Shown piece after piece: positions 35,413 to 45,011 of a DNA stretch of 64,000 nt. Position numbers and translations under genes: made by a program. The DNA is from Closterium sp. NIES-65. Its lineage: Eukaryota > Streptophyta > Zygnematophyceae > Desmidiales > Closteriaceae. The notes under the pieces are model-generated. The model saw nothing but the letters and a program-made list of their open reading frames with translations, was not told the DNA's origin and ran no database searches. Position 1 is the first letter of the stretch; every line of letters starts with the position of its first letter. The stretch spans positions 62,001 to 126,000 of the forward strand of contig CANXME010001993.1 of assembly GCA_948144175.1 (NCBI GenBank), written 5' to 3'.

Positions 35413-38400
35413 TCAGTAATTCCCGAGAAGATAGCGCCGCCATTCGGAGGTGGCAGGTGGGGGGCCAGGCAGCCAGCAAGGAGGCACTGACGAGCCTGGG
35501 GCAAGCACACCTGGGGACAGCGACGCAGCAGTAGCAGCAGCAGCAGCCGCAGCAGCAGCAGCAGCAGCAGCGGCAGCAGCGGCAGGAGCAGCAGGCGGAC
35601 CTTCAAGCATGAAGGAGGAGGTCGGCGGGAGGAGCTGATGGGTGTGAGAGACGAGAGCGCGTAGAGGGTGATAAGGTACTTGGGGGTGAGGGGTTGGGGC
35701 AGAGCAAGGCAGGGGCAGCAGGAAGGCATCCCACCGGCGCCGCACTGCTGCGAGGCCATGCAGGGACAGGTGGTGTGCTCCCCCCTCCCTGCTGCCACGC
35801 ATGCCTGCCTGCCCCTGGCCCTGCCCTGCCTCCTTAAGGGTGTAAATACAAATACGGGTACGAATACGATTACTATAAACGAATAGTAGCCGAATACTTG
35901 GCTAGATTTGTATTTGTTCGAATACCTGGTCTTATACGAATACGAATACGGTTCGAATACGCTGATATTTGTCGAATACGATTTCGGATACGGTTTGGCG
36001 TTAAAAGAATTTGGGTTTGTGCATTGTGGTTGGACTTTATTCGACAGTTTTCGGCTTTTAGTTATCAGTTTTGGGGTCCAGTCCAGTATAATCTCAATTC
36101 CCCAAGACACTATGTCTCTGTAGGGTGTTAGGTTGTAAGGTTTTAGATGATCCTTCACAAAGCTTTGAGGAATGCTGCTAAGCTCGTTGTTTTGAGGAAT
36201 GTTTAAGAGCCAAGTATGCTTTCAAATTAATATTATGGTTGTGGAGATTCACTATAGCAGTCCAGCTCTATAGGTTCAGTTCATGAACAATTAATTCTGT
36301 TGGGGCAATTCATTTGGAGGTAGATGCCCAGTTGGTTGAGTGGTGCTTTAGGTCATAGGCACGCGGGTTCATTTCTTGACAGGTTCATTTGTAGCAGTGA
36401 TAAAATGTTTGGTTAAAGATGATTGCTACACCAAACATTGATGCCACATAAAGTCTGATTCATTAACGTTAGACACTAACACCTTACTCTGATGAGAATA
36501 TTGAAGGCATTCACACTCAAACTTTCTGGTCATAATCCAGAGCAGTGGGAAACAAGGCAATATCAATAGGACAGTTCAGATTTGTTTTTTAAATCTCCAA
36601 ACAAGTTTCAACCAAAGGCCTTTATTGTTTACTAAAAGAAGTAGACAAACTCAACAAGATTGATGCACCTCCAAAACTCCTACCTAACCTCTACCTAGCT
36701 AAGCATGCAATTCGAACTCCTACCCTAACTACTCTATTAAGCTTCATAACCGACAAAATCTTGCCATGACCTTAAGCACATGCACGCCCGCACCGTATCC
36801 GGACTCATGCTATGCCGAAAGTCCGTCATCATGTGCATTGCCAATGAAAACACCCTCTCCGAATCCGCGGATGTTCCCGGTATGGCCAAGTAGTCTCGAG
36901 CCATACGCGCAACAATCGGATAATCAATTGCCTTAACGCACCACCATTCCTTGAATTAGGAGCTAAATCCGCGAACCTTAATCCTCGGCTCACGAATGTA
37001 CTTGGTGAGCTTCTCCAAGGGATCCGTGGGCTCATCATCGTCTTGCACACTAAAGATTCCCCCCAAGAAAGAGGATGACACTCGAGCAACTTCATTATTG
37101 TGAGTTTTTGTCCCCGAGCTCTCTCCCACGTGTTCAAGGCCGGCCTCCTCCTTCTCATACTCAACATAGCGCCTTTTTATGCACTCCTCCACAATCCCCA
37201 CACTTACATGCCCGCCTCCTTTTGATGCACCCGCGACATAGTAGTCAAGGTTGAAACGCGGGTCTAGCACGGTTGCCACGGTGTATTCCTCGGTGGAGCG
37301 ATCGTAGTACTTCTTTAACTTCTCAAAGCCTCGCTTGCATGCCTTGGCGAAAAACCTATTCTCGTTGATCACCGCTTCCATCTTGTCCATAAGCATGTTC
37401 AACAACGGTATGACCAAGGATACGGTTGCATACTCGGACGCTTCCAAAATCGTGGTGACTTTGGCGAATGGCTCAAGAATGTTCTCAAGCGTCTCAAGTG
37501 ACTTCCACTCATCTTCCGTCATACGGTAAAACTTTTCCACACTCTCCCCTTCATCAACAAGGAATGAATTAATGGGTTTTTGCAAAACCTTGGCCTTTTT
37601 TATCATTGCATGGGCGCTTGACCATCTTGTGGGAGTGTCCACCGCAATGGATGTCACATTCCCAACTTTGGCATCCTTGCATTTTTCCGCAAACCGGTCG
37701 GATCGAAGGGAGGAGCCTCCAATGTGTGTGGCAAACCCTCGAATCTTCTCAATTGCGCCTATGGAGGAAGGCGCTTTCATGATGGCCTCGACAACTAGAT
37801 TGATCACGTGCGCAAAGCAAAACATGTGCCTCTCCTTTGAGAATGCGGTCTCTTCATCAAGGAGACGGAGGAATGCGTCGTTGTTGCTTGCATTATCAAG
37901 TGTGATGGCCATCACTTTGTCTCCAAGGCCCCAACGAACATGGACAGAGTGGACGAAAGCGTTTTTTATCGCTTCACCCGTATGAGATCCTTCCATGTGA
38001 ATGAAGTCAAGCAAAATTCGTTGTGACTCGAAGTTTTCATCGAGCCAATGAGCGGTTATTGCCATGAAAGCACTCATGTTGGGGGCCGTCCAAATGTCAC
38101 ACGTGAAAGATATCTTGCATTTCAGCCCTTGCAATCTCTTTTTGATTTTTTCCATGTATGAATCGTATGCAAGATGCAACTCTTTTGCGATGGTGACACG
38201 GGAGGGCATGTTCACTTCGGGTTGAAGCCATTTCACCCAATCTTTCAACTCCGGACACTCAAGTCCACGAAAAGATATGCTCCCTTTCGCAACAATGCGC
38301 ACAAGACGGCTCCTATTTTCGGCATCGGAGTAGGGCGTGAGCTTTAGCATGGCCCTTGCAATGTCCTCCTTCCCCCCTCGGCTTCCCTTTTTTTTATCCA

Positions 38401-41400
38401 ACCCCGCTTGCTCATACTCCTTAGGATGACAAAACGCAAGGTGGTTCCCCATGGCACTTGTACTCCCTCCTTTCCTCGAAATCACTGTTTTAACATTCTT
38501 TTTTTCGCAAAGAAGACATCTTGCACTCTCAAGCTTATCATTTTTTTCATAGAACAACCACACCGACGATGTCAACTTCTTGTTTCTTTTCGCATGCTCC
38601 TCGTCAGCCACAGTGTCAACATCGGGTCCACGCTTAAGAGGATTGTTTGAAGTTTCTGGAGCACCACCACTTGTCCCATCGTCACATGCCTTGGAGGACT
38701 TTGTTGGAGTAAATGATGCCATGAGGAATGAAAATTGTAGCAAACTTCAGCGTAGTGGCGTCAAGAACGAATTCAGAATCGATAAATTAATACGAACGAC
38801 GGTATGGAGGCGCTATACGGATGAGGAAAGCTAAAAATCTACTTAGTCTGTCATGAACTTGCTCTCTGAATTGAAGTTCAAGCTCTCTGGAGCTCTCTGG
38901 AGTGGAGAATGGAGATTGACTGTCGAGTGAAATTTGGTTGGAAATGTGAGTGAGTGGCTTTGTGTGTGTGGTTCCATCCGATTACAGTTTACCCGCTACC
39001 CAAATATTACAGTTTACGCGCGCTTTTTCCCCTCACGTTCTACATGGAGGGTGCACGCATCTTCTACTGTTTTGCTCGACACTTAAGCCTCAAAATTCGT
39101 GTTTGTGTAAAAAAGGCGGGATATATTTGTTTTTGTACACGTTCTCGGACCGCCTGTATGTGAGTCAAGATAGATGTTTACGAGAATGTCATTGGCTGGC
39201 TGTGAGAACTTCGTGCAAGAAGTTCTCCTGACTTCTGAAGATTGACGTGGAGACACGTATGTGTGACGTTGCGTCAGTCGACGTCCCGCTGCCTGTCAGG
39301 TGTGAATTCGCGTGCAAATTCACACGTCTGGTAGGAAGTGCTTCAGATTCGTATTGGTGAGTTGCCAAATCACGCTGACATGTGCCTCAGCAAAAAGCAT
39401 CGTGTACTTTCTTGTCGTACTGTTTGAAAACGTGCCTGTAGGCGAAACTTTGTTATCGAATGTGTGGCGAATCCGACTCCTGACGTGCCAATGTCGTCTG
39501 AGCATTTCGATTCAAGTTTGTGAGGGCACCTAAGCTGGTTGACACACCAATGATTCTCACGCACGTAACATTCGTCCCGAAAATTGAGGTGAGGTGCTTC
39601 TCTGCAGTTCGGCACTGTAGATGCTGACTCAACCTGACCATTTCCAGCGCATAAAGTCTGTGTTCACGAACATGAGAAACCACGTCAACAACAAACAGAA
39701 ACAGGCATCCCTCACCCCTGCCACCCAGTCACGACAAAATGTGTAATAATCGACCCAACCCAACCCAACCCAACACAACCCCGACGTGCACAACCAACCA
39801 GCACCTCAACCCAATTCCTGTCCTGCTGAAGCTGAATATCGTAATGACTCGGCACATTCAAAATGTCTCGTATAGTCGATAGTTAGGTATGTCCCGTAGT
39901 ACGCGCTGCATAGGCCGTTGTCCCAGAGATCTGACGCAGATGGAAGGAGAGCATAGATTTTTCCACATGTACAAGCCTAATACAGAATACGAATACCCGA
40001 ATACGAATCCGGTTTTGCCATCCGAATAACCGTATTCGTCGAATTTCTGTTCCTCGAATACTGGCGAATACCATGGCCGATTCGAATTCGAACCGGATTC
40101 GGTATTCGGCGAATACCGAATAGTAAAACGAATACCGCCCTATTCGTTTACACCCTTATGCCTCCTCCATGCCCCCACCAACTCCCCCATCCCCACCATC
40201 TCCCCCATCTCCACCATCTCTACCATCTCCCCCATCTCCACCATCTCCTCCATCTCCCCCATCTCCCCCATCTCTCCCATCTCCCCCATCTCCCCCATCT
40301 CCCCCATCTCCCCCATCTCCCCCATCTCCCCCATCTCCCCCATCTCCCCCATCTCCACCATCCCCTCCGCTCCCACCAACGGCCGTTCTCGCTTCCGCTG
40401 CCCGCTGTTCCCACACGCATGCTCTCAGCTTTGCTTCCTCCTCCACACCCCCTCTCCCCTCCCTCGGCCTCCTCCCCATCTCCCCTCCCTTTCTCGTGCC
40501 CCTCCGCCCCTCCCCTCCCCTCCTTGAGTTCGTGCACAACCCCCCGTGAGTCCTCCTCCCGCACGGCCTCTCTCACAGCACGCATGAACGCATCCTCGTC
40601 GCCCTCCACCACCCGCCCTGCCAGGGTGCTCCCACCCACCACACGGCAGGGCATGAGAACACCGGGGAAGGGCGAGGGGGGAGAGAAAAGAATGGGCAAG
40701 AGAGGGGCGGAGTCTCTCTGTGTGTGCCGGAAAGCAGCAGCAGCCTTGGACCGGGTTGCAAGGCTCGGGGAGGACTGGCCAAGGCCAAGGGCAACCAGTC
40801 ATGAATAAGTGCAGCTTATTGGAACGTTCTGCAACGTGGGAAGGAACCGAGAAGAAACGCCTGCTGATTCAGGAGACCTTAATGGCACGTTCTGTAAAAA
40901 GGAGACCTTCACTAAACCGTGGTTCGCACACAAAGACAAACATGTCGCACACAAAGACAAACATGTCGCACACAAAGACAAACATGTCGCATGCGTTTGT
41001 ACGTGCCGATGAGATAGAACTGAGGGAAAAGCTATTCAAAAGAAATCTCTACTTCTGAAGACACACTTCCCCCAGATCAGCCGGAAAAACAGGCAGCGTT
41101 TGGGAAAACCTGGAAGCCACGTCTCGAGCCCCCGAGGTTGTCTTCGTTCGTAACAGGGCCTGATCCTTCGCCTGATCCATTACCTGATTCTTACCTGTTC
41201 TTTCACCCAATCTTTCGCTTCACTGCAAGCTCGAACGAAGCTTCGACAAGCTTTGAAAAAGCTAAACCTCATTCTTCCAAGCATAAAGAAACCTTTCTGC
41301 ATAGACTCTGCATGTGAAAAGCCTATCGTCCCCCCTCTCTTCCCCCTTTCCCTGCCCTGCTCACCTAGTCTTCATCCTTGCACACCTATCTCCCCCTCCC

Positions 41401-41841
41401 CCCCTCCTCCCCTCGTCCCATCACTCACCGCGTTTGCGAGCGCGCAGCCCTCGCAGGCGCCGCAGCTCCCTCAGGCGCGCCACCAGCATCAGTGCATCCA
41501 CCTGGGGGCCGTGCGCCCGGTGCACGGGGGTAATGGGGGAGGGAAGAAGGAGGGAGGGGGGGGGCAGTAAGGGGGGGGGAAGGGGGAGAGAGAGAGGGGG
41601 AAGTAAGGGGGAGGGGAAGGGGGAGAGAGAGAGGAAGGAGTAAGGGGGAGGGGAAGGGGGAGAGAGAGGGGGAATTAAATGGGGGAGGGAAGGGGGAGGG
41701 AGAGACGGGGAAGTGAGAGGGGAGGGAAGGGGGAGAGTGGCGAGGGAGGGGGAGGAAGGAGGACGGAAGGAGAGCAGCCAATATATGCCCAGGTGAAAGT
41801 AGCAGAGCCGTACGCCCAGGCCCCTGCACTTGCTTCCTCCC

Positions 41842-41878
<37 letters not shown>

Positions 41879-44037
41879 TACATAATTCAGAGGCAGTGCA
41901 CTTGGGCATAATTCAGCACAGTTGTCCCACGCCTACAAGTGGCAGGTGATGATGAGCATCACATGCTACCCATGTCCCACGCCCGCAAGTGCACAACACA
42001 CCTGCATTTATGCCCAGTCACCTACGGGCATCACCCACGTGCCCTGCTACTGACACAGACACACACCCACCCATCCATCTCCATGCACCACACACCATCT
42101 TCATCCCTTGCATACACCATTCGCAGTTCCACCGCACCGATTCTGCTTTCACCGCACTGCACCTGCTTCTGCAGCTGGGCTCGCTCCCTCTTCTCCCTGG
42201 CCTCGCTCCCTCTTCTCCCTGGCCTCTTCCTCCGTCTGCTGCTGGCGTGCCTACCAGGGCAGGGCAGGAGTGGGACAGCGGGATGGAGGGACGATGGCAG
42301 AAAAAGCGACAGGGTGAGCAACTGAGGGGCTTGAATTTAGTGGGTGGTGGGGAGCGCAAAGCTGATTCCTCAAGCAGCAGAGGCAAGAGCAGCAGTGGTT
42401 GAGAAGAAGGCCTCAAGAGCAGCAGTGGTTGAGAAGAAGGCCTCAAGAGCAAGCGCGGATCACTCAGGCACAAACAATTGTCGCCCCATGCCTGCGCGTT
42501 CACACACACGGTTTAGCACTCACCATGCGCCACTCACCATGCTCGCCTGTGCATCTCTCTCCATCACCCGCGCCCTCCACGCGTCTATCCTCGCCTCCAC
42601 CACCTGCCGCTGCTCCTCCCTCTGCCCCACCCACCCACGGCACCCCGCACGCCCACATAGCGGCCACCCGTGAGAAAGGGGGGTGTGGAGAGGAAAGGTG
42701 GGGAGGGGGGTGTTGGATGAGAGGGGGATCGTGGGGGACGGGTCGGCTAGTAGGGAAGAAATAAGTGGGAAAGGCAGCAGAGAAGAAAGTGGGGAGCGGG
42801 GGGAGAAGCACGACCCACCCATGCACAGGGCCCACTGGTCAGAGAGAGAGAGAGAGGGGCAGGCAGAGGGTGGTGGAAGAAACGGGGGTAGGGCGTGGGT
42901 AGGGAAGGACAGGAGTGAGTGGGGAGGCGGGGATGGGGGGAAGAAACGAAGCTCATTCGTGTTCTTGCCTCTGTCGGTGCCTCACCTGCTGCCATGCCAC
43001 TGTCTGCTGTGCTCGCCTCGTCGCCCGCCATCGCTTCTTCCTCACCGCTCTGCCCCGCGCCCTCACCACTCGCAGCGCCTCCACTCGCTCCACCCACCCC
43101 ACTGCTCGCTCCCCTTCCCCCTCCTCCCCACCCTCCTCACCTCCTCCTCTCCTCCGCTCTCCGTCTTGTTCTCCCTCTCTTCCGTCCCAACCCTCCTCCC
43201 CCACCTCATCGTCCCCTCGCATAACCTCAGCCCCCCCAGCCCCCCCCGTTCCCCCTCTCCCCCCCCCCTGCAGGGCGAGCAGCAGGCGGGAGAGGGGCGC
43301 CATGAGGCGGGAGAGGGGCACCATGAGGCGGGAGAGGGGCGCCATGAGGCGCTGCACCTCGCCGCCGCCCACCTGCTCGCCTGCTCTTGCCCACACCGCC
43401 TCCGCTTCTGCCCTTGCTGCTGCTGCCGCCGCCATTGTTTCTGCCGCTGCTGCAGCTGCTGTGGGTTTGGGTGCCGGCTCGGCGGTGGGGAGTGGTTCTG
43501 ATGGTGCTGCTGCAGCAACACTGCCTCGCGGTTGACCCCACGCTGCCCCCTGTGGCGCTGCTGCCGGTAAGCGCTCACGCTCGTGGAGGCTGGTGTGGAG
43601 GGGGGTGGGGCGAGGAGGGCGGATGGGACCAGGAGGCACATGAGACAAGAACATCACAGCAATGGGAGTGAAAGGGTGAGTGATAGGTGCATGAGTGGGA
43701 ATGATATTGTGACAGTGAGTGTGTGGTTCGTGAGAGGAGGGGGTGATTGCACAGAGGTTCCGGTGAGGGGAGTGGGGAGTGGGCAAGGGGGAGCGGGGCG
43801 GGCCGTGCGAGGTATGGGCGCGGAATGAGGGGCGCATATGGCGGAGAGGAGCTGCGAGTGGCGCCACAGCGTCTCCACGGCGACCCGCACCTCCTCCACG
43901 CTCCTCTCCCCCCCGCCCTCCCCGTCGCTCCTCCCGATCGTCCCTGTTGTACCACTCCCCTGCCCTCCGTCCCTTCCCCCCCGCTCGTTCCGCTCATCCC
44001 CACTCCTGTGCCCGCCTCCGCCAAACGGATCCCCCAT
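35413..44037 (-). CDS. PDCD7 / U11-59K-like minor-spliceosome protein, about eight exons
   Basis: Minus strand. Exon ends I can support: start ATG at 44037-44035 (MGDPFGGGGH), an alanine-rich exon (about 43560-43270), 43101-42986 (RAVRKKRWRATRR), 42621-42538 (EARIDAWRARVMERD), about 42240-42163 (REKRERAQLQKQ), 41501-41429 (VARLRELRRLRGLRARKR), 40617 to about 40545 (EGDEDAFMRAVREAVREED), and a last exon from about 35750 to the stop at 35413. The end carries the family signature: VRRRWDAFLLP, then SSVPPCWLPGPPPATSEW, matching the WDxYLVP...VPxxWVLPPxPSxxxW tail of PDCD7/U11-59K. That protein sits in the U11/U12 di-snRNP that recognises U12-type introns. The last exon includes a polyalanine stretch from (CAG)n that could instead be a retained intron. 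The first exon's donor is uncertain. A complete hAT transposon lies in the last intron. Confidence 0.62.
35520..35600. repeat. (CAG)n trinucleotide tract
   Basis: Imperfect CAG/CGG repeats. On the minus strand they read polyalanine in frame with the last PDCD7-like exon. Confidence 0.9.
35835..40158 (-). mobile_element. Complete hAT DNA transposon, 4.3 kb
   Basis: Perfect 12-bp terminal inverted repeats TAAGGGTGTAAA at both ends (35835-35846; complement at 40147-40158) and a perfect 8-bp target duplication TGCCTCCT (35827-35834 and 40159-40166), the hAT hallmark. Both ends carry dense subterminal CGAATAC repeats in both orientations (about 35848-36000 and 39975-40146), as expected of transposase binding sites. 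One transposase gene lies on the minus strand. The insertion sits in the last intron of the PDCD7-like gene, in the same direction. The intact target duplication suggests a fairly recent insertion. Confidence 0.95.
36737..38722 (-). CDS. hAT transposase (BED zinc finger, RNase-H-like core, hAT dimerisation domain)
   Basis: The start is the ATG at 38722; the frame upstream has no earlier ATG. BED finger: CLLCEKKN then HLAFCHP (about residues 65-100). Catalytic core: CDIWTAPNMSAF gives the first Asp (about residue 210), ITLDNASNND the second (about 270), then the insertion domain with RHMFCFAHVINLVV and DTPTRWSS. C-terminal dimerisation region: EWWCVKAIDYPIVARMARDY, then ADSERVFSLA. It is closest in style to plant RICESLEEPER/DAYSLEEPER hAT proteins. 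One in-frame TAA at 36956-36958 separates the core from the dimerisation block; otherwise the frame of about 661 codons is open. The copy is therefore probably inactive, unless the stop is a sequence error or is bypassed. Confidence 0.9.
40194..40370. repeat. 9-bp minisatellite (CATCTCCCC)n
   Basis: About 19 imperfect copies within the last intron of the PDCD7-like gene, directly beyond the hAT insertion. It encodes no plausible protein. Confidence 0.9.
40921..40989. repeat. 21-bp tandem repeat, three copies
   Basis: CACACAAAGACAAACATGTCG repeated three times in an intron of the PDCD7-like gene. The surrounding 40630-41428 holds no recognised exon. Confidence 0.85.
41846..41876. repeat. Poly-C tract of about 30 bases
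   Basis: A long homopolymer of C in an intron of the PDCD7-like gene, preceded by G-rich GGGGGAGAG-like repeats (about 41520-41760) on the same strand. Together they could form quadruplex or i-motif structures. Length may be unreliable in the assembly. Confidence 0.85.
42182..42225 (-). repeat. 22-bp tandem duplication in a PDCD7-like exon
   Basis: The minus-strand coding block GCCAGGGAGAAGAGGGAGCG occurs twice in a row (unit 22 bp). Because 22 is not a multiple of three, the two copies cannot both be read in the frame of AREKRER. Confidence 0.8.
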
Positions 44038-45011
44038 CCGCCTTCGCTCCCTCGCATCCGCCCTTCCGGTCGTCCGCGCCTCCCACTCCGCCACCAGCGC
44101 TGTGCGCCGTGCGTTGCAGCGGCTGCGCGCGAGGTGGGGCAGTCACGGAACGAACGCGCAACGGCTACGATACGCCGATGCGCCTCGGTGTGGCGCGGGC
44201 AGGAATTTCTATCTACCAGTGGAGTGTGGTACGCGGAATCCCTGTACGGCTAGCCCCAACGGACGCTTGTTGAGCTGGTGGGGCTGACAGCGGACGCGCG
44301 CGCGTTTCGCTCCACGCCTCCCACCCACGGCGGCTGTGCGGCGAGGGGAGAGGGGATAGGAGCGTGCGAGGCGGCGGTGCGGGGGACAAGATCTGATCAA
44401 CTCCCTGATCCGCTGGAGGAGACCCTCAACTATGACCGCAAAATGCACAACCCTAATTTTCGTCACGCCAGGTCCCCAGCGTGCCCCCGCTCAAGCTTTC
44501 GCGGCGCGCCCGTTGGTGCAGCGTCGGGGGAGTGTGTGGTATTGAGGCTGCTGGCGCCGCCGCCTTTATCCACGTCATCGCTACCTCCCACCCACCCCCC
44601 CCCCTCCCGTTGGTCCCAGTGCTGGGCGCGGCGCGGTCGCAGTGCAAATCCGATCGGATTCACTCGGACATCAAATTGTGCGAGGTGCGGGGTGCGAGGC
44701 TGCCATGCCCGACATTGCCATCTCGTCGCATCCTTATCCTCGCGTCACGCGCTGCACGATATGTGCGACGACGCCAACGCGCAGCCACGAGCGATCCACC
44801 TCTCCGCGGTCGCGTCCTTTTCCGCCCAAGTCACGCAGAGCGCGCTGGTTCGCCCGGCGCACATAGATGAGCGCGCTGATTCGTGGTCACTATGGAGGAG
44901 CACGCGGCCTCGTCTTGGCGAGTCGCGTCGCGCATGTATGTGACTTTTTAACTCGCCTTAAGGTCACCTTGCGTCGCGCATACACTAGTGGATCGTCGAC
45001 TCGTCAGGGGC
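44038..45011. promoter_or_regulatory. Bidirectional intergenic region between PDCD7-like and ATG10
   Basis: About 970 bp separate the two divergent start codons. GC-rich, with no clear TATA box. Transcription of both genes probably starts here (inference). No other gene is recognised in it. Confidence 0.45.

Noticed and set aside
39755-39785. CCAAC repeats as telomere-like sequence
   Set aside because: Only a handful of units, not TTTAGGG or a known variant, and inside the hAT element.
42953-43867. A single 304-codon minus-strand gene
   Set aside because: The frame crosses two PDCD7-like exons and the intron between them; only parts fit the family.
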